DNA of 18,511 bases. It comes from Marivivens sp. (GTDB lineage: Bacteria > Pseudomonadota > Alphaproteobacteria > Rhodobacterales > Rhodobacteraceae). The stretch spans positions 1 to 18,511 of the forward strand of contig JAHEBR010000021.1 of assembly GCA_024642185.1 (NCBI GenBank), in the 5' to 3' direction. Numbering within the stretch: position 1 is the stretch's first letter; each line of letters begins with the position of its first letter. Below the pieces are notes generated by a model. That model saw nothing but the letters and a program-made list of their open reading frames with translations, was not told the origin of the DNA and did not search any database. Shown piece by piece: positions 7,644 through 14,751 of the stretch. Made by a program: the position numbers and the translations under genes.

Positions 7644-9545
7644 ATGACATTCGCCAGCATCGCTGACATCAAGGCTATTGAACAAGAAGGCTCCTGGTCC
7701 GACCGGGATATGCCGACAACAACCTTCGGCTTTCTGTCGCAGACGGCACGGAAGTTTTCCGATCGCCCCGCTGTCAGCTTCCAGATCCTGTCTGACCCCA
7801 CCTCGAAGAACGAGACCTTCTATTGGGGCGAGCTTTTCGAAAAAACCTGCCAGACAGCCAATATGTTGCGCAGCCTTGGCATCGGCGAGAATGACGTTGT
7901 CGCCTATCTTCTGCCCAACAGCAACGAAACGGTTCTGACCTATCTGGGCGGCCAGATCGCCGGCATCGTCAGCCCGATCAACCCGCTTCTGGAGCCTGAG
8001 CAGATCGCCGCGCTCCTGCGTGAGACAGGCGCCAAGGTTTTGGTTACGCTCAAGGCCTTTCCCAAAACAGATGTCGCGCAAAAGGCTGCTGAAGCCGTGC
8101 GCCTTGCGCCGAATGTGAAGACGGTTCTCGAGGTCGATCTTGTGCGCTATCTCGGTGGCGCCAAGCGGCTGATCGTGCCGCTCATTCGCCCCAAGGTCGC
8201 TGTCAAGCACAGCGCCAAGGTTCTCGATTTTAATCGTGAGATGGCCAAGCATCCCGGCCACCTGACCTTCGAGGATTCCAAGGGCGACCGCGTTGGAGCG
8301 CTTTTCCACACCGGGGGCACCACCGGAATGCCCAAGCTGGCGCAGCTGCGCTACAGCGGGATCATCTACAACGGTTGGCTCGGAAATCGGCTTCTGTTCA
8401 ACGAGAACGATTGCCTGATGTGCCCGCTGCCGATGTTCCACGTTTTTGCGGCGATCGTGCTGATGGGGGCGTCGTTGGCCTCTGGGGCGCATCTCGTCTT
8501 CCCGACGCCCGCCGGCTATCGCGGCGAAGGCGTGTTCGACAATTTCTGGAAGCTGGTCGAACGCTATAAGTGCACCTTCATGGTGACGGTCCCGACAGCC
8601 ATGTCGGCGCTCATGCAGCGCCCTGTGAATGCCGATATCTCGACCTTGCGCCTCGCCTTCTGCGGCTCGGCTCCCCTGCCTGTCGAGCTGTTCAAGCGGT
8701 TCGAGAAGGCCACAGGCGTGACCATCTGCGAGGGCTATGGTCTGACCGAGGCGACCTGCCTTGTCGCGATCAACCCGCCTGACGGGGAAAAGAAGATCGG
8801 CTCGGTCGGCGTCGCATTCCCTTATTGCGACGTGAAGATCATGGATCTGGCGACCGGAAAAGAGGTCAAGACCGGCGAACAGGGCGAGATTTGTGTCTCC
8901 AATCCCGGCGTTTCGATGGGCGACACCTACACCGAGAAGGGCAAGAACAAGGACCTCTATTACCCGGGCAAGGAGTCCAAAACCCAGTATCTGCGCACCG
9001 GCGACCTGGGCCGGGTCGATGAGGACGGCTATCTGTGGATCACGGGCCGCGCCAAGGACATCATCATTCGCGGCGGCCATAACATCGACCCCTCCGAAAT
9101 CGAGGAAGTGCTGGCGGGCCACCCGCAGGTCGCCTTTGCCGGCGCCATCGGCCAGCCCGACGCCCATGCCGGCGAGGTGCCGATCGCGCACGTCGAGCTG
9201 ATCGCCGGGGCGACCGTGACGGTCGAAGAGCTGTTGGCCTATGCGCAGGAACACATCAAGGAACGCGCCGCCCATCCCAAGCATATCGAGATCATGACCG
9301 AACTGCCGAAGACGGCCGTGGGCAAGATCTTCAAGCCCGACCTGCGGAAGATGGCGATCAAGCGCATCTATAACCACGCGCTCCACAGCGGCGGCGTTGC
9401 GGCCTCGGTTATAGATGTGATCGAAGACAAGAAACGCGGCCTTGTCGCCCGGCTCGAACGGACCGGTGACGTGACCGACGACCAGGTGATGAAGGTCCTC
9501 GGTTCCTACACGCACCCGTGGGTCTGGAAGGGCGAAGCCGAGTAA
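7644..9545 (+). CDS. Acyl-CoA synthetase (AMP-forming), FadD-like
   Basis: A 633-residue adenylating enzyme that would activate a fatty acid to acyl-AMP and then acyl-CoA. Motifs in order: P-loop HTGGTTGMPK (222-231), PLPMFHVF (261-268), adenine-binding GYGLTEAT (364-371), TGDLG (452-456), hinge GRAKDIIIRGG (468-478) and catalytic K561 (TAVGKIFK). Residues 590-633 extend past the usual C-terminal domain. Family members of about 630 residues with this tail are annotated simply as acyl-CoA synthetases; chain-length preference is unknown. ATG at 7644 follows GGGAG and is preferred to an in-frame TTG at 7584. The gene stops 20 bases before the displaced tRNA-Cys fragment, so it marks the left border of the island. 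Confidence 0.93.
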   Translation: MTFASIADIKAIEQEGSWSDRDMPTTTFGFLSQTARKFSDRPAVSFQILSDPTSKNETFYWGELFEKTCQTANMLRSLGIGENDVVAYLLPNSNETVLTYLGGQIAGIVSPINPLLEPEQIAALLRETGAKVLVTLKAFPKTDVAQKAAEAVRLAPNVKTVLEVDLVRYLGGAKRLIVPLIRPKVAVKHSAKVLDFNREMAKHPGHLTFEDSKGDRVGALFHTGGTTGMPKLAQLRYSGIIYNGWLGNRLLFNENDCLMCPLPMFHVFAAIVLMGASLASGAHLVFPTPAGYRGEGVFDNFWKLVERYKCTFMVTVPTAMSALMQRPVNADISTLRLAFCGSAPLPVELFKRFEKATGVTICEGYGLTEATCLVAINPPDGEKKIGSVGVAFPYCDVKIMDLATGKEVKTGEQGEICVSNPGVSMGDTYTEKGKNKDLYYPGKESKTQYLRTGDLGRVDEDGYLWITGRAKDIIIRGGHNIDPSEIEEVLAGHPQVAFAGAIGQPDAHAGEVPIAHVELIAGATVTVEELLAYAQEHIKERAAHPKHIEIMTELPKTAVGKIFKPDLRKMAIKRIYNHALHSGGVAASVIDVIEDKKRGLVARLERTGDVTDDQVMKVLGSYTHPWVWKGEAE

Positions 9546-9565
9546 TTTCGGGGAGAGAGGTGCTC

Positions 9566-9609
9566 TGGAGGCGGGTACCGGAATCGAACCAGTCTACACG
9601 GATTTGCAA
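9566..9609 (-). repeat. Left attachment-site repeat: displaced 3' fragment of tRNA-Cys
   Basis: Read on the minus strand, this is the anticodon loop, T arm, acceptor 3' strand and CCA of tRNA-Cys with no 5' half. It differs from the right copy at one base (A9591 against G13863), which turns a C-G pair of the T stem into a G-U-type wobble. As a half tRNA it cannot be functional. It is the chromosomal 3' end left behind on integration, or the element's copy, depending on crossover point. Confidence 0.88.
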
Positions 9610-9668
9610 GCGAAACACAGTCATAGCTTACGCTTAGAAATATAGGCGCAAATGTTGTGTATCCAATA

Positions 9669-9688
9669 TGTGCACAAATTTGTGCACG
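9669..9688. repeat. Left GTGCAC array (possible recombinase arm sites)
   Basis: Two TGTGCAC units 12 bases apart; together they contain the perfect 18-base palindrome GTGCACAAATTTGTGCAC (9670-9687). The array begins 59 bases inside the left tRNA-Cys copy. A similar array lies 59 bases inside the right copy, as expected for arm-type binding sites of an integrase. Confidence 0.55.
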
Positions 9689-9712
9689 AGGGAACACTCG
9701 GACTATTTTGGC

Positions 9713-9955
9713 TCAGCGGTTCCAGTCGCCGCTGACGAATTCCATGTTCTTGCTCACTTTTTTGCGTTTTAAGTACGCGTCATAGTCGTCGTTGTTGCGG
9801 AGCACGGACCCGGCAAAACCTGACAGTGTTCCGGTGTGTAAATGCTCCATCCTCTTTAGTGCATTGTCTAATATCTCATCGTTGGTTGGGTTCGACGTAG
9901 CGCCGCGCGAATAATCAAACTGAGCTACTCCCCAATCGTTGGACAGGATCTGGCG
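9713..9955 (-). pseudogene. Start-less gene remnant, 80 codons, unrecognised
   Basis: An open frame of 80 codons ends at TGA (9715-9713) and is closed upstream by TAA (9958-9956). It contains no usable start near its beginning; the first in-frame ATG is about 40 codons in. The product would be hydrophilic with a basic stretch (YLKRKKVSKN) near its C-terminus and ends SGDWNR. I do not recognise a family. The lack of a start and the position at the island edge suggest the 3' end of a gene that lost its front. A chance open frame is the alternative. Confidence 0.3.
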
Positions 9956-10110
9956 TTAGTTAAGCTACTCTTTGCTCAAATCAACCTATGCGCGAACGGA
10001 GCCGTCCACACATGACAGCACCCCGCTTGCAGCCCCGAACCGACCGTTGGCGTCGTTGTTCTTCGAGGTCTTTGGTGCTAGAGGGCATTGATATAAATGG
10101 AGGTTTTCGA

Positions 10111-11397
10111 GTGTCTAGAACAGGATTGTTGCTGAGAATATTCTTGATCGTCGCATCAGTAGAAGCGGGGATTATGCTTTTTCTTGACGAGTTGGTGCAC
10201 CTTCTGACCCATACTCAGCACGAGAATCTGTTGGTCCATGCCGTTTTGGACACTTTCCTGCTTACCGTGATTTCCGCTCCTTTGATCATCTACTTCGCCG
10301 TCCGCCCTTTCGAAAGGGAACGAGACCGAGCTCAAGCACTCCTGAAACAGCAACTGCTCAACCTCGAAGAAGCGCAGATGATTGGCCGGGTAGGTTCGTG
10401 GCAGTTCTTGGATGACAAAAGAACGGTCAAGCTTTCCAAAGAAGCGCGGCGACTACTTGATGTCGATCTTTCGCAGGATATCTGGAGCTTTGAAGAGCTT
10501 ATCGCGCGAGTGTCTGAGAAAGACAGGGCCTTTGTCGAAAAGCTCCATTTGGACGCCCTGAAAAACGGTGACAGCTTCACGGCTGTCTACCGGCTGGTTC
10601 TGCAGGATGGTTCGGAGCGATGGGTTCGTGAGAGAGGCATGATTTCGGGGGCCTCCGGCGCTCGGTATAGAGGAACACTTCTCGATATATCAGAGTCAAA
10701 GGCCGCCGAAGAAGTCCGCAAGAGATTCGTTTCGACAGTCACACATGAATTGAGAACTCCTTTGACAGCGATCAAAGGGTCGTTTGCCCTGCTTGGTAGC
10801 GCCGAAGAAAAATCTCTCTCTCCAAAGGCTTCGCGACTTATCGAGGTTGGGCTTAATGCAACCGACCGGCTATTGCGACTGATCGACGAACTATTGGACT
10901 TTGACAAAGCCAGTGCCGGAAAGCTGGCGCTCAAGCTGGAGAAGCTCGATTTGTCGGAAGTCTTGAGCGAGGCGATCGAGGCAAACCGAGCCTTCTCCGA
11001 CTCGCTTGGCGTTCGGCTTGAAGCGAGAGGACTTCAGACCGCCGCGACTGTGAGCGCCGACCGAGACCGGATAATCCAGGTCATCACCAATCTTCTATCA
11101 AACGCCGCCAAGGCCTCGGGGCAGGGCGAAAGTGTTGAGATTGAACTAGGCAAGGAGAATGGCTCCTTCTGTGTTTCCATAGCCGATCATGGGCCCGGCA
11201 TCCCCGAAGTAATTCGTCCCCGGCTTTTCACTGCCTTCGTGAACTCAAACTCAACCTACCGTGCCAAGGTCGCCAGCACCGGTCTTGGCCTTAGTATTTC
11301 AAAGGAAATTGTCGAGTTGCACGGCGGGGCCATAGGGTTTGATACGGTTGAGGGGCAAGGGTCGCGCTTCTTCTTCACGCTGCCGCAGGCGGCATAG
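10111..11397 (+). CDS. Membrane sensor histidine kinase with PAS domain (island-borne)
   Basis: A 428-residue inner-membrane kinase. Two membrane segments (about 7-25 and 44-64) enclose a very short external loop (26-43) that contains His residues (HLLTHTQHENLLVH partly). A PAS fold follows (85-197, ending GTLLDISESKAAE), then the dimerisation helix with phospho-acceptor H212 (STVTHELRTPL), and the ATPase with N box (TNLLSNAAK, N331), G1 DHGPG (359-363), F box FTAF (373-376) and G2 GLGLS (391-395). All catalytic elements are intact, and no receiver domain is attached. GTG at 10111 is chosen because GGAGG lies 7 bases upstream; ATG at 9988 or 10012 would prepend Arg-rich sequence before the first helix. 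No response regulator lies near. Signals might be sensed within the membrane or by the PAS domain. Confidence 0.9.
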   Translation: MSRTGLLLRIFLIVASVEAGIMLFLDELVHLLTHTQHENLLVHAVLDTFLLTVISAPLIIYFAVRPFERERDRAQALLKQQLLNLEEAQMIGRVGSWQFLDDKRTVKLSKEARRLLDVDLSQDIWSFEELIARVSEKDRAFVEKLHLDALKNGDSFTAVYRLVLQDGSERWVRERGMISGASGARYRGTLLDISESKAAEEVRKRFVSTVTHELRTPLTAIKGSFALLGSAEEKSLSPKASRLIEVGLNATDRLLRLIDELLDFDKASAGKLALKLEKLDLSEVLSEAIEANRAFSDSLGVRLEARGLQTAATVSADRDRIIQVITNLLSNAAKASGQGESVEIELGKENGSFCVSIADHGPGIPEVIRPRLFTAFVNSNSTYRAKVASTGLGLSISKEIVELHGGAIGFDTVEGQGSRFFFTLPQAA

Positions 11398-11481
11398 CAC
11401 TGGCTGGCGATAGAAATTGTCATTGAACCGCGCCGTGTTTGCCGGAGGCTCCAAGATTTAGTAGTAGTGCAGCGGCTCTTA

Positions 11482-11502
11482 TTGCCTACAGTATTCAGGC
11501 AA
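11482..11502. promoter_or_regulatory. Imperfect-loop inverted repeat upstream of the second kinase
   Basis: TTGCCT and AGGCAA are 6-base arms separated by 9 bases, in the 239-base gap between the kinases. TTGCCT could serve as a -35 with CAGACT (11505-11510) as a poor -10. It could be an operator or a weak hairpin. The remainder of the gap shows no terminator and no open frame of note. Confidence 0.25.
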
Positions 11503-11636
11503 ATCAGACTCTAGTCACGTTTTGTCCTTTCTGAGGCCGCAATGCCGCGAGAATGATAGGCTTCGGTTTGTGGTTGCTGTCAGCAAGGGAACTTGCGACG
11601 GGTTCGGGGCGCCGAAGTAGTGCTAGGCAAGTTGTC

Positions 11637-13676
11637 ATGATGAGACGATATAAATACGCAGTTGGTTGGCACTTTGCTTATGCCGCTTTAGTCATCGTTG
11701 TGGCTGTAATTGTTACGTCGGCAATGAACTTTGCCACCGAGAGCATCCTAACAACAGAGACCGACAGAGCTCGGGGCGACTTGGAGCGTTCCATCAGTGT
11801 TTCTGCTGCACGGCTTGAATCGAATTTTGAACACGTAACTCACGTCGCCCATGAGATCAGCGCCGCAATCGCAATTCGGCCCGGCCTTTCTGATGCAGCT
11901 TTGACCGTGCTGGTCGATCACCTGAAAAGTGATCACGCAGATCAGCAAATTGTCATCGTCGCGTCGGACGGCCCCAAGACGGAAGACCAAATTCTCTTTT
12001 ACACCGGAGTTGATCCCAACCAGCTAAGCTATCTACGACAGAATCCGAAACAGATTGCCGCGATTGCCCAAGCAGCCGCCTCTGCCAAGGATAGCTTTTC
12101 CGGGCCAATCTCGATGCCAGACTCGTCGCCCATCTATCTACTAAACGCGCCCGTATTACTCCCAGATAAGTCATTTGCCACTTCAAGCTACTGGGGCACA
12201 GTGACTGTTTCGACTGAGCTAGATCGTATCTTCTCGGGAACTGGAATTAGCGATCTGGCTCGAGCCTATCAATTGGTGGTGTCCGTGCTTGACGACAATG
12301 GAAGCCCTGACCTCGTCCTGCTTGGAGAGGCGGGGGTGTTGGGTCATGATTTCGTTTCGCAGGACATTGAAGTTTTTGGCCAGGTATGGCGGATTTCGGC
12401 GGCTCCGATCGGTGGATGGGATCAGGATCCGGAGTATCTTCCGATTGTGACAAAACGTCTCTGGGTCTATGGAATTGTGTTCCTCATTCTGTCCGTCTTG
12501 GCGCTGCGCTTTCACCAAAGAACGACAATTGCCGAAAAGCGGCTGAGCGATGCGATCAACTCCTTGGGTGATGGTTTCGTACTCTACGACGACAGAGATC
12601 GGCTCGTACTATGGAACCGGCGCTATGAAGAGCTGTATGGCTCGGCGGCTCGCCTGCTAAAACCCGGTGTGCGCTTCGAAGATTTGGCTAGGGCAAGCGT
12701 CAGACTCGGCCTTTACTCAAGTGCCGTTGGTCGGGAAGATGAGTGGGTAGAAGAGCGTATCGCCATCCACAAAAAACGGAACTCCGTAAGCGAACGAATG
12801 CTTCAGAACGGTACTTGGCTTCGAGTGACCGAGTCTGCGGCGTCAGCAGGGGGTACGGTTGGCCTGCACACAGATGTAACGGAGCTCGTCACCGCCAAAC
12901 TAGATGCTGAATCGGCCAGCAAGGCCAAGTCGGATTTTCTGAGCGTCGTAAGTCATGAATTGCGAACTCCACTGACCACGGTATTGGGGTATTTGAGGTT
13001 CATTCAGAAACTTAAGGAGTTGCCTAAGTTCCAACGACTGCAAAATACGCTGACGAAAGGGGCCGAAGGGACCGGAGATATCGCCCAGCAGATTGACGAA
13101 GTGGTCGACGAAACGATCACATTTGCGGACAGAGCTAGACGATCAGGCGACCACCTTCTGACTCTGATCAACGGCTTTCTGGATCTCTCCCGGATTGAGG
13201 CGGGCAAGGTGGACTGCGTCCCGGTTCAAATACCTCTGAAGGACTTTTTGGGCAGTCTTTGTCAAGAGATTCTGCCAAGTATTGAGGCGCGTGGGCTGGA
13301 GCTCATCGACAAGAGCGATGAGATAGTAGTGGTAGCGGACAAGATGCACCTGAGGCAGGTAATGCTGAACCTGTTGGAAAATGCTATCAAGTTCACCGCG
13401 ACTGGCACGATAACTGTTGAGACCATTCGCCATGAGGATCATGCCGAAATCCGGGTGACCGATACCGGGCGCGGCATAGAAACTGACGATCAAAGCTCCC
13501 TTTTCCAGAGATTTACCCAGGTAGACAATTCCTCCACCCGTGAATTCGGGGGTGTTGGCCTTGGTTTGGCGATCTCGAGAGAACTCGTCAGAATAAATGG
13601 AGGGGACATCGGTGTGTCTAGCAAGATCGGAGAAGGGAGCACTTTCTGGTTCACCTTGCCAATCAAGTTGGCATAG
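11637..13676 (+). CDS. Membrane sensor histidine kinase with CHASE-like and PAS domains (island-borne)
   Basis: A 679-residue kinase. TM1 (11-31) and TM2 (275-292) flank a periplasmic region of about 240 residues that resembles a CHASE sensor (GPISMPDSS, NAPVLLPD, AYQLVVSVLDDNGSP, GQVWRISAAP). A PAS fold follows (305-415, SLGDGFVLYDDRDRLVLWN). The dimerisation helix has H440 (SVVSHELRTPL); the ATPase has N582 (NLLENAIKF), G1 DTGRG (609-613), F box FQRF (623-626) and G2 GLGLA (641-645). There is no receiver. H440 to the DLSRIEAGK turn is 76 residues, against 51 for the equivalent span in the neighbouring kinase, so the helical hairpin is extended. ATG at 11637 (or 11640) puts a basic segment before TM1; an ATG at 11553 would add 28 residues and neither has a strong ribosome site. 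No partner regulator is nearby. Confidence 0.9.
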   Translation: MMRRYKYAVGWHFAYAALVIVVAVIVTSAMNFATESILTTETDRARGDLERSISVSAARLESNFEHVTHVAHEISAAIAIRPGLSDAALTVLVDHLKSDHADQQIVIVASDGPKTEDQILFYTGVDPNQLSYLRQNPKQIAAIAQAAASAKDSFSGPISMPDSSPIYLLNAPVLLPDKSFATSSYWGTVTVSTELDRIFSGTGISDLARAYQLVVSVLDDNGSPDLVLLGEAGVLGHDFVSQDIEVFGQVWRISAAPIGGWDQDPEYLPIVTKRLWVYGIVFLILSVLALRFHQRTTIAEKRLSDAINSLGDGFVLYDDRDRLVLWNRRYEELYGSAARLLKPGVRFEDLARASVRLGLYSSAVGREDEWVEERIAIHKKRNSVSERMLQNGTWLRVTESAASAGGTVGLHTDVTELVTAKLDAESASKAKSDFLSVVSHELRTPLTTVLGYLRFIQKLKELPKFQRLQNTLTKGAEGTGDIAQQIDEVVDETITFADRARRSGDHLLTLINGFLDLSRIEAGKVDCVPVQIPLKDFLGSLCQEILPSIEARGLELIDKSDEIVVVADKMHLRQVMLNLLENAIKFTATGTITVETIRHEDHAEIRVTDTGRGIETDDQSSLFQRFTQVDNSSTREFGGVGLGLAISRELVRINGGDIGVSSKIGEGSTFWFTLPIKLA

Positions 13677-13745
13677 GGGGTGAGGAGGGGGCAGGCCAGT
13701 TGCTACATACCATACTGGAAAACGGGAAAGACTTGCAGTGAAAGC

Positions 13746-13778
13746 TGCACACGGACTGTGCACGAATTGTGCACGAAT
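13746..13778. repeat. Right GTGCAC tandem array (possible recombinase arm sites)
   Basis: Two perfect tandem 11-mers TGTGCACGAAT (13757-13767, 13768-13778) are preceded by a degenerate third unit matching at 7 of 11 positions (13746-13756). The array ends 59 bases before the right tRNA-Cys copy and resembles the left array at 9669. It fits integrase or excisionase binding sites. Confidence 0.55.
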
Positions 13779-13837
13779 TTGACGTGACTATATCTTGTTA
13801 GTCTTTGCGAAATATATGGGGAAACAACAAGATGTTG

Positions 13838-13881
13838 TGGAGGCGGGTACCGGAATCGAACCGGTCTACACGGATTTGCAA
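13838..13881 (-). repeat. Right attachment-site repeat inside tRNA-Cys
   Basis: This 44-base segment is the 3' portion of the intact tRNA-Cys and matches 9566-9609 at 43 positions. Its inner boundary falls in the anticodon loop, a known sublocation for tyrosine recombinase crossover. Confidence 0.85.
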
Positions 13882-13911
13882 TCCGCTGCGTAACCTCTCC
13901 GCCAACCCGCC
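13838..13911 (-). tRNA. tRNA-Cys(GCA)
   Basis: A 74-base cloverleaf read on the minus strand. Acceptor GGCGGGT pairs with ACCCGCC; the discriminator is T, the Cys identity base; CCA is encoded. The anticodon loop TTGCAAA carries GCA. The T arm is ACCGG-TTCGATT-CCGGT. It is intact although it borders the island, because the element supplies the 3' part. It is probably the chromosome's only tRNA-Cys, as most bacteria have one, so reconstitution would be essential. Confidence 0.95.
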
Positions 13912-13924
13912 GGAGCAGGGGTGG

Positions 13925-13951
13925 GATATACTGCTTCCGGGCCTTGTGCAA
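13925..13951 (-). promoter_or_regulatory. Candidate promoter of tRNA-Cys
   Basis: On the minus strand TTGCAC (13951-13946) and TATATC (13930-13925) are 15 bases apart, with the -10 ending 13 bases before the tRNA 5' end. The -10 is good; the spacing is short unless the -35 is read two bases further upstream. Confidence 0.4.
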
Positions 13952-14050
13952 GCGGGCGCGGGGGCAAAAAACGGTGGTGTTTCAGGCGTTGCTCCTCGGG
14001 GCGAGATATGGCATCACCGCCCCGTGGTAGCTGAATGAAAGAGTTTGCCC

Positions 14051-14704
14051 GTGGCCGATTTTTCCACCCGCCGGACCATGATGGTCGATACACAGATCCG
14101 CCCCTCGGATGTCACCAAATTTCCGATCATCGACGCGATGCTGAGCGTGCCCCGCGAGGATTATGTGCCATCGACCAAGCGTGAAGCTGCCTATATCGGT
14201 GACAACGTCGATCTTGGCGGCGGCCGGACCCTTCTGGAGCCGCGGACTTTTGCCAAGATGCTGGACGCCCTGAACATCCAACCCAGCGAGGTGGTATTGG
14301 ATATCGCGTGCGGCCTAGGATATTCGACAGCGGTTCTTGCTCGACTTGCCGACTTCGTGGTTGCTGTCGAAGACAGCGAGGCGCGTGCCGAAGAAGCCCA
14401 ATCTCTTCTGTCCGAGCACGGCGTCGACAACGCTGCGGTGATTTCCGGTGCCTTGGCGGAAGGTGCGGCCAAGTCGGGCCCCTATGACGTCATCATTCTA
14501 GAAGGCGCAGCCGAGGAGATCCCTCCAGCCCTTCTGTCCCAGCTCAAGGATGGTGGCCGGATTGGCTGCCTCATGACCGTCGGCAAGCTTGAAGTGGCGC
14601 GCGTCGGTCAAAAGATCGACGGTCGCATGCATTGGCGCGATATGTTCCATGCGGGCGCCCCGGTGTTGCACGGTTTTGAAAGAAAAGCAGCCTTCGCGCT
14701 CTGA
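14051..14704 (+). CDS. Protein-L-isoaspartate O-methyltransferase family protein (divergent)
   Basis: A 217-residue cytosolic SAM-dependent methyltransferase of the PCMT family. Motif I VLDIACGLGYSTAVLA (82-97) binds SAM; YDVIILEGAAEEIP (145-158) and KDGGRIG (166-172) correspond to PCMT motifs. The N-terminal region (MVDTQIRPSDVT, PREDYVP 35-41) is PCMT-like. The substrate-side motif of true repair enzymes, which normally carries an ISxP-type stretch before the first SAM motif, here reads GRTLLEPRTFAKML (57-70) and is altered, so the substrate may differ. GTG at 14051 is chosen because AAGAG sits 7 bases upstream; a TTG at 14045 is too close to it. tolC follows 47 bases later, probably in one operon, a pairing seen in related alphaproteobacteria. 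Confidence 0.85.
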   Translation: MADFSTRRTMMVDTQIRPSDVTKFPIIDAMLSVPREDYVPSTKREAAYIGDNVDLGGGRTLLEPRTFAKMLDALNIQPSEVVLDIACGLGYSTAVLARLADFVVAVEDSEARAEEAQSLLSEHGVDNAAVISGALAEGAAKSGPYDVIILEGAAEEIPPALLSQLKDGGRIGCLMTVGKLEVARVGQKIDGRMHWRDMFHAGAPVLHGFERKAAFAL

Positions 14705-14751
14705 ACTGATCCGGTCACGCGCCGGAAGCGTAAGGGTATACGGAGGCAGGT

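Larger units (their letters stand above)
9610..10110. other. Gene-poor left arm of the island
   Basis: This stretch of about 500 bases has no complete gene. It holds the left GTGCAC array (9669-9688), a start-less minus-strand reading frame (9713-9955), and the AT-richer leader of the first kinase. A run of in-frame codons upstream of that kinase (9988-10110) is open but reads as Arg/Ser-rich sequence without family character. I regard it as leader. Confidence 0.5.
9566..13881. mobile_element. Small genomic island integrated into tRNA-Cys
   Basis: The segment is bounded by two direct copies of a 44-base sequence (9566-9609 and 13838-13881, 43/44 identical) equal to the 3' part of tRNA-Cys from the anticodon loop to CCA. 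The right copy lies inside a complete tRNA; the left copy is a fragment next to the acyl-CoA synthetase gene. This is the usual footprint of a tyrosine recombinase that inserts at a tRNA and restores it. The interior is visibly less GC-rich than the flanks: one line counted by hand at 11641-11700 is 26/60, against 43/60 at 15661-15720. Contents are two histidine kinases, a start-less gene remnant, and repeat arrays near each end. No integrase, excisionase, plasmid or phage gene is visible. It is therefore non-autonomous or decayed. The excised form would be about 4.27 kb. Confidence 0.82.

Noticed and set aside
7629..9515. A 628-codon minus-strand open frame antisense to the acyl-CoA synthetase
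   Set aside because: Same mirror effect; no domain or composition typical of a real protein.
9566..9609. A second tRNA-Cys gene
   Set aside because: Only the 3' part is present; no D arm, no 5' anticodon stem and no 5' acceptor strand follow.
9506..9697. Minus-strand frame across the tRNA-Cys fragment, and its counterpart at 13703-13951
   Set aside because: They share sequence only because both read through the duplicated tRNA segment.
9713..9955. Resemblance of a short stretch (DYSRGATSNPT) to the YSR-x-x-NPT motif of cystathionine gamma-synthase-type enzymes
   Set aside because: Spacing is off and nothing else in the frame supports a PLP enzyme; treated as coincidence.
9988..10110. N-terminal extension of the first kinase from ATG 9988
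   Set aside because: Arg/Ser-rich sequence without family character; GTG 10111 has a strong GGAGG and gives a standard membrane-anchored start.
9566..13881. CRISPR array or restriction/toxin system in the island
   Set aside because: No regularly spaced repeats, and no endonuclease, methylase or toxin motif in any frame; the only substantial genes are the two kinases.
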